Shown here in pieces: positions 16,749 through 24,267 of a stretch of DNA of 64,000 nt. The stretch's first letter is position 1. Every line of letters starts with the position of its first letter. A program made the position numbers and the translations under genes. The stretch is taken from contig NZ_LWBU01000405.1 of the NCBI RefSeq assembly GCF_001646665.1, positions 124,001 to 188,000 on the forward strand, written 5' to 3'. The stretch comes from Streptomyces noursei (GTDB taxonomy: Bacteria; Actinomycetota; Actinomycetes; Streptomycetales; Streptomycetaceae). The notes under the pieces are model-generated. The model ran no database searches, had not been told where the DNA came from, and saw nothing but the letters and a program-made list of their open reading frames with translations.

Positions 16749-16843
16749 TCTGTTTCCCTAGGGGCGACGGGGCATCGGCAGCGACTCGTACGCGCCGACG
16801 GCGGTCGGCGTTCGGCGGTCCTCGCTCAGCGGTCGGCGAGCGC

Positions 16844-17278
16844 TCAGTACTTGCTGAGGTTCGACGGGATGCTCGCGATGGCCTGGCCGCGGCCCACGTC
16901 GACGCCGGTCAGGGTGGTGACGGTGGCCCTCAGGGCGCCCTTCTCCCGGTTCAGCCGGGCGGTGAGGGTCTTGACCTGCTTCTCCCACGTCGTCTGCACC
17001 GTCTTGAGGCCGGCGGCGGTCTCCCAGCCCTTGAGCGCTCCGACGGCGCCCGTCGTGGCCTCGTCCGCCCAGTCGGTGGCCTTCTTCGTGTCCGGCACGA
17101 TGACGGTCTCGATGGTGTTGGCCGCCGCGCGCTTCTCGGTGGGGGTGGACACGAGGCCCTTGCCGCCACCGGCACCGCCGCCGCCCGGCTCGGCGGGCAA
17201 CTGGTTGAGCCGCATGGACGTCTCCTGGCGGCTCGCGGCCTCGGCCCGCAACTGGGCCCATTCCTCATCGAATCCCAT
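16844..17278 (-). CDS. Small helical partner protein of the type-VII-like cluster
   Basis: This 144-aa soluble protein has a Gly-rich break (PAEPGGGGAGGGKGLV, about residues 28-43). A helical domain follows (TIETVIVPDTKKATDWADEATTGAVGALKGWETAAGLKTVQTTWEKQVKTLTARLNREKGALRATVTTLTG), with a GW.TA turn. The helix-turn-helix-like size suits an ESX-type partner for the large protein encoded 95 nt downstream. No YxxxD/E secretion tail is seen. It is first in the four-gene minus-strand set. The function is inferred from position only. Confidence 0.6.
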   Translation of the reverse strand: MGFDEEWAQLRAEAASRQETSMRLNQLPAEPGGGGAGGGKGLVSTPTEKRAAANTIETVIVPDTKKATDWADEATTGAVGALKGWETAAGLKTVQTTWEKQVKTLTARLNREKGALRATVTTLTGVDVGRGQAIASIPSNLSKY

Positions 17279-17447
17279 GGCGCCAACCCCCGATGCTGGT
17301 GATCACGATTTCGTGTCGGCATCCTATGTCGGCGTCCCACGGGAGGGGACCGGCCGCATCCCGCGCCTGCGCCGGAAACGCCGGAATAGCGGGGCTATTT
17401 CCACCGGGGATTGAGGGTTGTGAGAGTCTCGTGCAGAAGCCGGGCGC

Positions 17448-17867
17448 CTATCGGTCCTCGTCGTCCGCGCGCCGGGTGTGACGCCAGGGCGCGCTGCGCG
17501 CGGCTTGGAACGCGTTGACGCCGACGATGCCCGCCCAGGTGACGACCAGGCCCTTGAGGCCCGCGTTGGCCACACCGATCGCGGAGAGCGGTATCGCGAG
17601 GACCAGTGAGATGACGGCGAAGCCGAAGCGCTCGCCGAAGTGCTCCCCCGTGGCCGGACCGGCGGCGGGCCGGCCGCCGCGGGCGACGACCATCCGCTGC
17701 TCGGCGACCTGACGGCGGACGCGGCGGTCGACCGTGGCGTCCAGGCGCTGCTCCAGCTTCTCCAGGAACGACTCGACGAGCGCCGGCTCGTACTCCGTCC
17801 CCAGTTCGCGGCGGGCGTGGAGGGTGGCGTCGAGCTCCTTCGCGAGCTCCGTGTCACGGGCTTCCAT
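17448..17867 (-). CDS. Small integral membrane protein with N-terminal helix
   Basis: This 139-aa protein starts with a charged helical region (MEARDTELAKELDATLHARRELGTEYEPALVESFLEKLEQRLDATVDRRVRRQVAEQ). Two adjacent membrane segments follow (FGFAVISLVLAIPLSAIGVA and GLKGLVVTWAGIVGVNAFQAA), and it ends with a basic/acidic tail. This layout is common in unnamed actinobacterial membrane proteins. ATG 17867 is chosen; upstream in-frame codons give an Arg/Pro-rich leader that looks non-coding. It is divergent from the RpiR regulator across a palindromic region, so it may share control with that gene. Confidence 0.75.
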   Translation of the reverse strand: MEARDTELAKELDATLHARRELGTEYEPALVESFLEKLEQRLDATVDRRVRRQVAEQRMVVARGGRPAAGPATGEHFGERFGFAVISLVLAIPLSAIGVANAGLKGLVVTWAGIVGVNAFQAARSAPWRHTRRADDEDR

Positions 17868-17965
17868 GGCCCTTACGGTACGCAGCGGCCGCGGCCGCGT
17901 CGCTGGGGTTAACCCCCCTCTTCGACCCCCTGGACACCCCCACATCACCGCTGCCGCTTGCCCGG

Positions 17966-17997
17966 CTGCATATCGTCATGCAGAGTCATGGATGACT
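17966..17997. promoter_or_regulatory. Two adjoining perfect palindromes, candidate RpiR operator
   Basis: CTGCAT-ATCGTC-ATGCAG (17966-17983) is directly followed by AGTCAT-GG-ATGACT (17984-17997). Both are perfect 6-bp dyads and end 31 nt before the regulator start, between divergent genes. The layout suits autoregulation by the RpiR protein. Confidence 0.55.
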
Positions 17998-18028
17998 GAA
18001 TATCCAGGTCGGGAACGAGGGGGACGGG

Positions 18029-18874
18029 ATGAGCGACAGCCCTGCCGCACGGTTGCAGGCGCTCTTCGAGGGGCACCGGCTGACGCCCACGCAGCGCCGG
18101 ATCGCCCACTCGATGGTGCGGCGCGCCGCCGACGTACCGTTCCTGTCGAGCGTGGAGCTGGCCGAACTGGCCGGCGTCAGCCAGCCGTCCGTGACGCGCT
18201 TCGCCGTGGCGCTCGGGTTCGACGGCTACCCGGCGCTGCGCAAGCACCTGCGTGAGGTGGCCCCCGCCGAGCCGGCCGCCGGGGCGCGGGACGAGTCCGC
18301 GTACAACGAGTACCAGCAGGCGGTGCTCGGCGAGATCGAGAACCTGAGGCACCTCGCCGAACTGCTCGCCGACCCCGAGCCGGTGGAGCGTGCCGGGCGC
18401 CTGCTCGCCTCCTCCCGGCCGCTGCCGGTGCTGGGGCTGCGCGCCGCCTCCTCGCAGGCGCGGGGCTTCGCGTACTTCGCCGCCAAGGTGCATCCGGACG
18501 TACGGCTGCTCGACGAGGGCGGCACGATGCTCACCGACCGGATCGACGCCGCCGTGCGCGCGGGCGCGACCGTGCTGCTGTGCTTCGCGCTGCCCCGGCA
18601 CCCCCGGGAGGTCGTGGACGCCCTCGCGTACGCGCGCGACGCGGGGCTGACCGTCGTCACGGTCGCCGACTCCGCGTTCGCCCCGGTGGCCAAGCACAGC
18701 GACCTGCTGATCCCGGCGGCGGTCGGCACCGGTCTCGCCTTCGACACGGCGTGCGCGCCGATGCTGCTGGGGCGGGTGCTGCTGGAGGCGATGTGCGACG
18801 GGCTGCCGGACGCGCAGGCGCGGCTGGAGCAGTTCGACACGGCCGCGGCCGCGCGGGGCCTGTTCGTGGAGTAG
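18029..18874 (+). CDS. MurR/RpiR-family transcriptional regulator
   Basis: This 281-aa regulator has an N-terminal RpiR-type helix-turn-helix (about 10-80: LTPTQRRIAHSMVRRAADVPFLSSVELAELAGVSQPSVTRFAVALGFDGYPALRKHL). A C-terminal SIS sugar-phosphate-binding domain follows (about 120-265: VLGLRAASSQARGFAYFAAKVHPDVRLLDEG, and VVTVADSAFAPVAKHSDLLIPAA). Members respond to phosphorylated sugars or amino sugars. No sugar catabolic gene adjoins it, so the ligand is unknown. The start at ATG 18029 follows a GGGGGACGGG ribosome-binding stretch. Two adjoining palindromes lie in the upstream region. The downstream 240 bp hold the TGGCGCCA array, which belongs rather to the next gene. Confidence 0.9.
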   Translation: MSDSPAARLQALFEGHRLTPTQRRIAHSMVRRAADVPFLSSVELAELAGVSQPSVTRFAVALGFDGYPALRKHLREVAPAEPAAGARDESAYNEYQQAVLGEIENLRHLAELLADPEPVERAGRLLASSRPLPVLGLRAASSQARGFAYFAAKVHPDVRLLDEGGTMLTDRIDAAVRAGATVLLCFALPRHPREVVDALAYARDAGLTVVTVADSAFAPVAKHSDLLIPAAVGTGLAFDTACAPMLLGRVLLEAMCDGLPDAQARLEQFDTAAAARGLFVE

Positions 18875-18901
18875 CGGTACGCGGGTGCCGCCGGACACGG
18901 G

Positions 18902-19110
18902 TGGCGCCACGCGACGTCCCCTTGGTGCCAGGTGGCGCCACATGGCGCCATCGCGGCACCAGGAACCGTGCCGCCGGGCTCGGTCATACGGGTGGCGCCA
19001 CCCCGGAGCGGACGGATTTCCCAGCGTTGTCGCAGGTCACCGCCGTGTGGCCGGTCGGAGTGGCATCGGCGGCGCCATAGGTGGTTGCGCGTGGCGCCAT
19101 AGTGGTGCCA
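18902..19110. promoter_or_regulatory. Array of TGGCGCCA palindromes upstream of the RHH gene
   Basis: Five perfect 8-bp palindromes TGGCGCCA occur at 18902, 18933, 18943, 18993 and 19092. One-mismatch copies lie at 18923 and 19103 (TGGTGCCA) and 19070 (CGGCGCCA). Copies at 18923, 18933 and 18943 are spaced exactly 10 bp, one helical turn, and those at 19092 and 19103 are 11 bp apart. A 10-bp palindrome ATGACGTCAT (19113-19122) overlaps the start codon. The array is a natural target for the ribbon-helix-helix protein encoded next to it. Confidence 0.6.
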
Positions 19111-19120
19111 TGATGACGTC

Positions 19121-19639
19121 ATGGACCTCACCCCCTACGTCGACACCCTCCGCCGCGAACTCGCGGTGGCCGCCGAGGCCGGCGGCGACGAAGCCCGCGC
19201 GCTGGCCGAGCGCCTCACCGCTCCGCTGGAGTCCGCGACCCGGCTGACCATGCTGAACGTGCTCTCCGCCGCCATGGCCGAGATCACCCGCGAACTCGCC
19301 CCCGGCTCGGTCGACGTACGGCTGCGCGGCCTCGACCCCGACTTCGTGGTGACGCCACCGCCCTCCGACAGTGGTGCCACGGCGGAACCGTCCGCCCGGG
19401 TCGAGCCGCTCGGGAGCCCGGTCCCCGCCGAGGGCGAGGAGGGCGGCACCGCCCGGGTCAACCTGCGCCTGCCGGCCCACCTCAAGGCGCGTGCCGAGGA
19501 GGCCGCGGGCCGCGAGGGCCTGTCGGTCAACGCGTGGCTGGTGCGCGCGGTGGCGTCCGCCGTCGAGGGCGGTGCCCGGCCCCGTACCGCGGAGAAGACC
19601 CAGACCCACGGACAGAGCTTCACGGGCTGGGTGCGCTGA
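19121..19639 (+). CDS. Ribbon-helix-helix DNA-binding protein with N-terminal effector domain
   Basis: This 172-aa protein has two parts. Residues 1 to about 70 are helical (MDLTPYVDTLRRELAVAAEAGGDEARALAERLTAPLESATRLTMLNVLSAAMAEITREL). A Pro/Ser/Glu-rich linker (about 80-110) leads to a typical Arc/CopG/HicB ribbon-helix-helix from about 112: TARVNLRLPAHLKARAEEAAGREGLSVNAWLVRAVASAVE, with the strand 'VNLRLP' that contacts DNA. It is likely an autoregulator of the following DUF4097 and ABC-exporter genes. The ATG start has no good ribosome-binding site and lies inside the palindrome ATGACGTCAT, so a leaderless start is possible. The upstream palindrome array is its probable operator. Confidence 0.75.
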   Translation: MDLTPYVDTLRRELAVAAEAGGDEARALAERLTAPLESATRLTMLNVLSAAMAEITRELAPGSVDVRLRGLDPDFVVTPPPSDSGATAEPSARVEPLGSPVPAEGEEGGTARVNLRLPAHLKARAEEAAGREGLSVNAWLVRAVASAVEGGARPRTAEKTQTHGQSFTGWVR

Positions 19640-19720
19640 CCGCGCCCGCCCCATCCACTTCACCTCACACCACGTCCCACCAGCGGGGACGCCCTGTAGA
19701 CCCAAGAGGACGGGACAGCC

Positions 19721-20569
19721 ATGCCTTCTTTCGACACTCCCGCACCGATCTCGGTCACCGCCCATGTGGAGGCCGGTTCCATCCAGTTCACGGCGGGCGA
19801 CCGCCCCGACACCGTCGTCGAGGTGCGGCCCCGCGACCCCAAGCGGGACCAGGACGTGCGGGCGACGGGCCAGACCGAGGTCGCGTACGCCAACGGCGCC
19901 CTGACGGTCAGAACGCCCAAGGGCCCGCTGCTCGGCCTCGGCCGCACCGGCACGGTCGACGTCACCGTCGAACTCCCCGCCGGCTCCCGCCTGGAGGTGA
20001 CCGGCGCCTGGGCCCAGGTGCTCGGCGAGGGCCGGCTCGGCGAGGTCCGGGTGAAGACCTCGTCCGGCGACGTGCGGTTCGACACGACCGGCCCGCTGAA
20101 CCTGACCGCGGCGCACGGGTCGATCACCGTGGACCGGGTCGAGGGTCCGGCCGAGATCACCACCAGCTCCGGCAGTCTGCGCGTCGGCGTGGTGGACGGC
20201 CCCGTCGTCCTGAAGAACACGCACGGCACCACGACCGTCGGGGCCGCGACCGGCGAACTGCGGGTGAGCGGCGCCAACGGTGACATCGAGATCCGGCGCG
20301 CCGAGGACTCGGTGACGGCCACGACCGCGCACGGCACCCTGCGCGTCGGGGAAGTGGCGCGCGGCACGGTCCAGCTGGAGACCTCGTACGGCGCGATCGA
20401 GGTCGGCGTCCGCGAGGGCGTGGCCGCCTGGCTCGACGTCAGCTCCGGTTCCGGCCAGGTGCGCAACACCCTCACCGCGTCCGGGGCCCCCGGGGAGGTC
20501 GAGGACACCGTCAAGGTCCGCGCCCGCACCCGGTACGGCAACATCGACGTCCGCCGCGCCCGGGTCTGA
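19721..20569 (+). CDS. DUF4097-family beta-strand repeat protein
   Basis: This 282-aa protein has no signal peptide. It is made of repeated short strands with turns like TSSGDVRFDTTGPLNLTAAHGSITVDRVEGPAEITTSSGSLRVGVVDGP, the pattern of DUF4097 (putative adhesin) beta-helix or solenoid proteins. The first 40 residues (VTAHVEAGSIQFTAGDRPDTVVEVRPRD) form the entry strand common to the family. It sits between a ribbon-helix-helix regulator and a DrrAB-like ABC exporter, a common Streptomyces order. That position suggests a role with the exporter, but the cellular role of DUF4097 is not known. The start is ATG 19721; GAGGACGGGACA upstream is a modest ribosome-binding site. Confidence 0.88.
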   Translation: MPSFDTPAPISVTAHVEAGSIQFTAGDRPDTVVEVRPRDPKRDQDVRATGQTEVAYANGALTVRTPKGPLLGLGRTGTVDVTVELPAGSRLEVTGAWAQVLGEGRLGEVRVKTSSGDVRFDTTGPLNLTAAHGSITVDRVEGPAEITTSSGSLRVGVVDGPVVLKNTHGTTTVGAATGELRVSGANGDIEIRRAEDSVTATTAHGTLRVGEVARGTVQLETSYGAIEVGVREGVAAWLDVSSGSGQVRNTLTASGAPGEVEDTVKVRARTRYGNIDVRRARV

Positions 20570-20733
20570 CCTCCCGCGGGCCCCCGCACCGGGCCCCCTG
20601 CCCGCACCGCCCCCCCGCACCACCGCACGCCTTCCGCGCGCCCCGCGCCCGGTCCCGTTCCGGCGCCACCGCGCACCTCAGCCGCGTCACCCCCACCCCC
20701 GTCACTCCATCACCCCTCGAACAGGAGGGCTCC

Positions 20734-21726
20734 ATGCCTTCGTCTGTCATGTCCACGTCCAAGCAGGGAAGCGGTCCGCAGGCGCCCCCCGCCGTCTCCG
20801 CCATCGGCCTGCGCAAGTCCTACGGCGACAAGACCGTGCTCGACGGCGTCGACCTGCACATCCCGGCCGGATCCGTGTTCGCGCTGCTCGGGCCGAACGG
20901 CGCCGGCAAGACCACCGCCGTGAAGATCCTGTCCACCCTCATCTCCGCCGACGGCGGCCAGGCGCAGGTGGCGGGCCACGACATCACCACGTCGCCGGAC
21001 GGGGTGCGCGCCGCGATCGGGGTGACGGGACAGTTCTCGGCCGTCGACGGGCTGATCACCGGCGAGGAGAACATGCTGCTGATGGCGGACCTGCACCACC
21101 TCTCCAAGCGGGAGGGCCGCCGTACCGCGGCGGAGCTGCTGGAGCGGTTCGACCTCGTCGACGCGGCGAAGAAGCCGGCCTCCACGTACTCCGGCGGCAT
21201 GAAGCGCCGCCTCGACATCGCCATGACGCTGGTCGGCGGCCCGCGGATCATCTTCCTCGACGAACCGACCACCGGTCTGGACCCGCGGTCGCGCCACAAC
21301 ATGTGGCAGATCATCCGCGAACTGGTCACCGGCGGCGTCACCGTCTTCCTCACCACCCAGTACCTGGAGGAGGCCGACCAGCTCGCCGACCGCATCGCCG
21401 TCCTCAACGACGGCCGGATCGCGGCCGAGGGCACCGCCGAGCAGCTGAAGCGGATGATCCCCGGCGGCCACGTCAGGCTCCGCTTCGCCGACCCCTCCGC
21501 CTACCGCGGCGCGGCCGCCGCTCTGCCCGCGGCCACCGCCGACGACGAGGCACTGGTGCTCCGGATCGCCAGCGACGGCAGCCAGCGCGACCTGCGTTCG
21601 GTCCTCGACCGGCTGGACGCGGCCGACATCGAGGCCGACGAACTGACCGTCCACACCCCCGACCTCGACGACGTGTTCTTCGCCCTGACCGGCGGCACCG
21701 ACCAGCCCAAGGAGACGCTCCGATGA
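20734..21726 (+). CDS. DrrA-like ABC exporter ATP-binding protein
   Basis: This 330-aa nucleotide-binding subunit belongs to the daunorubicin-resistance (DrrA) subgroup. Walker A is GPNGAGKTTAVKIL, the Q-loop region TGQFSAVDGLITGEENM is characteristic of DrrA, the signature is YSGGMKRRLDIAMTL and Walker B is RIIFLDEPTTGLD followed by TTQYLEEADQLAD. The C-terminal extension (about 240-330) ends DVFFALTGGTDQPKETLR as in DrrA-type proteins. It powers export by the downstream permease, with which it overlaps by ATGA. The substrate may be a toxic metabolite, but nothing here identifies it. RBS AGGAGGG lies about 6 nt before ATG 20734. The 164-bp gap before it is C-rich and holds no gene. Confidence 0.93.
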   Translation: MPSSVMSTSKQGSGPQAPPAVSAIGLRKSYGDKTVLDGVDLHIPAGSVFALLGPNGAGKTTAVKILSTLISADGGQAQVAGHDITTSPDGVRAAIGVTGQFSAVDGLITGEENMLLMADLHHLSKREGRRTAAELLERFDLVDAAKKPASTYSGGMKRRLDIAMTLVGGPRIIFLDEPTTGLDPRSRHNMWQIIRELVTGGVTVFLTTQYLEEADQLADRIAVLNDGRIAAEGTAEQLKRMIPGGHVRLRFADPSAYRGAAAALPAATADDEALVLRIASDGSQRDLRSVLDRLDAADIEADELTVHTPDLDDVFFALTGGTDQPKETLR

Positions 21727-22511
21727 GCTCCCTGTCCCTCGCCCTGCGCGACTCCTCCACGATGCTGCGCCGCAACCTCCTGCACGCGCGCCGCTACCCG
21801 TCCCTGACCCTCAACCTCCTGCTGACCCCGATCATCATGCTGCTGCTGTTCGTCTACGTCTTCGGCGACGTGATGAGCGCGGGCATGGGCGGCGCAGCCG
21901 ACCGCGCCGCCTACATCGCCTACGTGGTGCCCGGCATCCTGATGATGACGATCGGGGGCACCGTGGTCGGGACCGCGGTGTCGGTCTCCAACGACATGAC
22001 CGAGGGCATCATCGCCCGGTTCCGCACGATGGCCATCCACCGCGGCTCCGTGCTCGTCGGACACGTCACCGGCAGCGTGCTGCAGTCGGTCGCCAGCGTC
22101 ACCCTCGTCGGCGCGGTGGCGGTGGCCATCGGGTTCCGGGCCACCGACGCCACCGCCCTGGAGTGGCTGGCGGCGTTCGGGCTGATGGCCCTGGTCGCCC
22201 TGGCCCTGACCTGGATCGCGGTCGGCATGGGCATGGTCAGCCCCAACGCCGAGGCGGCCAGCAACAACGCGCTGCCGCTGGTCATCCTGCCGCTGATCTC
22301 CAGCGCGTTCGTCCCGGTCGACGCCATGCCGGGCTGGTTCCAGCCCTTCGCCCGGTACCAGCCCTTCACCCCGGCCATCGAGACCCTCCGCGGACTGCTG
22401 CTGGGCACCGAGATCGGCCACAACGGATGGATCGCGGTCGCCTGGTGCCTCGCCCTCACCGTCCTCGGCTACTTCTGGTCGAAGTCCGTCTTCAACCGCG
22501 ACCCGAAGTAA
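21723..22511 (+). CDS. DrrB-like ABC-2 type transporter permease
   Basis: This 262-aa permease has six membrane segments: SLTLNLLLTPIIMLLLFVYVFG, AAYIAYVVPGILMMTIGGTVVG, LQSVASVTLVGAVAVAIGF, LAAFGLMALVALALTWIAVGMGM, ALPLVILPLISSAFVPV and IAVAWCLALTVLGYFW. The ABC-2 motif region NAEAASNNALPLVILPLISSAFVPVDAMPGWFQPFARYQPFTPAIETLRGLL is typical of DrrB/NodJ-like exporters. ATG 21723 overlaps the ATPase stop (ATGA), so translation is coupled. Together the two genes make one exporter within the unit led by the ribbon-helix-helix gene. Confidence 0.93.
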   Translation: MSSLSLALRDSSTMLRRNLLHARRYPSLTLNLLLTPIIMLLLFVYVFGDVMSAGMGGAADRAAYIAYVVPGILMMTIGGTVVGTAVSVSNDMTEGIIARFRTMAIHRGSVLVGHVTGSVLQSVASVTLVGAVAVAIGFRATDATALEWLAAFGLMALVALALTWIAVGMGMVSPNAEAASNNALPLVILPLISSAFVPVDAMPGWFQPFARYQPFTPAIETLRGLLLGTEIGHNGWIAVAWCLALTVLGYFWSKSVFNRDPK

Positions 22512-22699
22512 CCGGGCCCCGCCGGACACCGGGAAAGGCCCCCGGGCCTCCTGCCCGACCGTCTCCGCGCCCTCCTGCCGCCCTTCGCGGCCGGGGGGCG
22601 CGGACGCCGTCGCGCGCGGCCGGGCGCTCTCAGAAGACGTTAAGGAACGGGAGTTACCCTCCCGCCGCACCCATCGGTCATGCGGACGAGGAGGCGGAC

Positions 22700-23287
22700 A
22701 TGGGGGTCCCCCCGAAGAAGGCAGGGGGAGCGCGGCGGGCCGCCGCGCTGGCGCGGGTCGCCGTGGTCGTACGGGCGAATGCCGCGCCCTTGTGGTGGGC
22801 GGGGCTCGTGGCCGCCGGCGCCGGGGCGTGGCCGGCGGGGCTCACCGGGCGGCGCGTCGGGCTGTGGGCCGGCGCCGCGCTGTTCCTGGTGACCGCCGCC
22901 GCGGTGGTCCTGGCGCGGCGCGGGCGCTACACGCTGCTGGCCGAGGGGGCCGTCCGGGCGGCCCGGGGGGACTTCCTCCAGGACCGCGCTGTGACCGTGC
23001 GGCTCCGGCGGCGCACCCACCGTTGGTGGCTGGCGGGCGCGTTCGTCGCCGCGCTGGCCTCCTCCTTCGCGGTGCCGGGCGCGGGCGGGCTCTGCCTGGC
23101 CGGCGCGGGGGCCGGGCTGTGGCTGAAGGCCCGGTGGCTGGGGCGCCGGGAACGTGACCGGGAGACCCTGTACTGGGTGCGCGTCGACCGGCTCGCCAAG
23201 GGGCCGGCCGGCGGGCCCGTCGAGGCGTACCGGTCGACGGGTGTCGCGGCGGGCGACGCCGCGCCGGGCGGGGCGCGGCGCCGCTGA
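22700..23287 (+). CDS. Small basic membrane protein of unknown function
   Basis: This 195-aa protein has a basic N-terminus (VPPKKAGGARRAAALARVAVVV) and hydrophobic segments LWWAGLVAAGAGAWPAGL, VGLWAGAALFLVTAAAVVLA and WWLAGAFVAALASSFAVPGAGGLCLAGAGAGLWL. A basic cytoplasmic tail follows. No family was recognised. ATG 22700 is preceded by GAGGAGG at 22688-22694. It is 188 bp downstream of the ABC-2 permease on the same strand. It converges on the roadblock operon with only 7 bp between stop codons and no terminator hairpin. Confidence 0.7.
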   Translation: MGVPPKKAGGARRAAALARVAVVVRANAAPLWWAGLVAAGAGAWPAGLTGRRVGLWAGAALFLVTAAAVVLARRGRYTLLAEGAVRAARGDFLQDRAVTVRLRRRTHRWWLAGAFVAALASSFAVPGAGGLCLAGAGAGLWLKARWLGRRERDRETLYWVRVDRLAKGPAGGPVEAYRSTGVAAGDAAPGGARRR

Positions 23288-23294
23288 TCCCGCG

Positions 23295-23669
23295 TCAGAC
23301 GTCCAGCTCGGCCTCGATCTTCCTCAGCTGGTGGCGGGCCATCGCCAGATTCGCCCGCTGCTTGTCCAGCGCCAGGTAGAGGAACAGGCCGTTGGAGCCC
23401 CGGCTCTTGAGGAGCCGGATCAGGTGGTACTGCGTGCCCAGGGTGATGAGGATGTCCTCGATCTCCTCCTTCAGCCCGAGCATCTCCATCGTGCGCACCT
23501 TGGCGCGCACCACGTCGGTGTTGCCGGCGGCGGCGACCGTCAGGTCCAGGTCCTTGCCGCCGCCGATGGTGCCGAGCGCCATGCCGCTGCTGTAGTCGAC
23601 GAGAGCGGCGCCCAGGGCACCGTCGATGACGGTGGTGGCTTCCTTGAGGGCGGTTTCGGTGTTGGCCAT
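23295..23669 (-). CDS. Roadblock/LC7-domain protein
   Basis: This 124-aa single-domain roadblock protein has the diagnostic start IDGALGAALVDYSSGMALGTIGGGKDLDLTVAAAGNTDVVRAK. A central helix and strands follow (EDILITLGTQYHLIRLLKSRGSNGLFLYLALDKQRANLAMARHQLRKIEAEL). In Streptomyces such proteins usually act as regulators of MglA-like small GTPases in conservons, but no GTPase, DUF742 or sensor kinase gene is present here. It is the last gene of a four-gene minus-strand unit and starts 6 nt after the preceding stop. Its sequence is the closest relative of the split roadblock protein encoded at 25083-25862, so the operon probably arose by duplication. Confidence 0.85.
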   Translation of the reverse strand: MANTETALKEATTVIDGALGAALVDYSSGMALGTIGGGKDLDLTVAAAGNTDVVRAKVRTMEMLGLKEEIEDILITLGTQYHLIRLLKSRGSNGLFLYLALDKQRANLAMARHQLRKIEAELDV

Positions 23670-23675
23670 GGGGTG

Positions 23676-24173
23676 TCACGCTTCCTTCGGTTTGTGGGAC
23701 GGCAGGGGCGGGATGGCTTGTCGGGTGGGCAGGGACGCGGCCGTCGTGGACGGCGCCGGCGCCGGTCGCGGCTCGCTCTGCGGGGTACGCCGGTGCAGGG
23801 CGCCGTCGACCAGTTCGCCGATGCGGGCGCTGGACCGGCGGGCTTCCAGGTGGAGCCGGCCCACGTTGATGCGGGGCTCGGCGAGGAGCGTCAGCACGGC
23901 GGAGCCGCCCGCCGCGTACGTCGCGACGTAGCCGTGCTCGCCGCGGACCAGCAGCTCGCGGAAACCGCCCTGCCCGGTGGCGTCGGTGAGCCGCAGCGCG
24001 ACGCCGAGCGCGGCCGCCGTGAGGGCGGCGACACCCTCGGCGGCGTCGGCGTCCGCCGTGTCACGGGCCAGGACCAGGCCGTCGGTGCTGGCCGCGAGCG
24101 CCCCGGTCACCTGGGGGATCCGGGCCCGCAGGCGCCTGAGCTCGCCGAGCACCTCGGCTTCGGCCGCCGTCAT
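23676..24173 (-). CDS. Roadblock/LC7-domain protein with C-terminal tail
   Basis: This 165-aa protein has a roadblock domain of about 110 residues: LRRLRARIPQVTGALAASTDGLVLARDTADADAAEGVAALTAAALGVALRLTDATGQGGFRELLVRGEHGYVATYAAGGSAVLTLLAEPRINVGRLHLEARR in form. A basic, Pro/Ser-rich tail follows. 'ALAASTDGLVLA' is the cvnB/MglB-like signature, so it is a different roadblock subtype from the other two in the operon. ATG 24173 is chosen with AGGAGA upstream; an upstream in-frame extension is Arg/Ser-rich and looks non-coding. A hairpin (24216-24238) and a purine-rich run precede it. Confidence 0.85.
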   Translation of the reverse strand: MTAAEAEVLGELRRLRARIPQVTGALAASTDGLVLARDTADADAAEGVAALTAAALGVALRLTDATGQGGFRELLVRGEHGYVATYAAGGSAVLTLLAEPRINVGRLHLEARRSSARIGELVDGALHRRTPQSEPRPAPAPSTTAASLPTRQAIPPLPSHKPKEA

Positions 24174-24215
24174 CAACTGTCTCCTCTCACTCCTTCCACT
24201 CCTCTCGCTTCTCTC

Positions 24216-24238
24216 GGCGCGCTGTCGCAAGGCGCGCC
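24216..24238 (-). promoter_or_regulatory. Intra-operon hairpin
   Basis: GGCGCGC (24216-24222) pairs with GCGCGCC (24232-24238). On the minus strand the hairpin is followed by a purine-rich run up to the ribosome-binding site of the 165-aa roadblock gene. It could be a processing or attenuation element in the operon. Confidence 0.35.
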
Positions 24239-24267
24239 TCATGAGCGCGTCCCGGGCGTACGGGCGG

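Noticed and set aside
18902..19110. The TGGCGCCA copies as a CRISPR or tandem-repeat array
   Set aside because: Units are only 8 bp, mostly irregularly spaced and without spacer-repeat alternation; they fit protein-binding sites.
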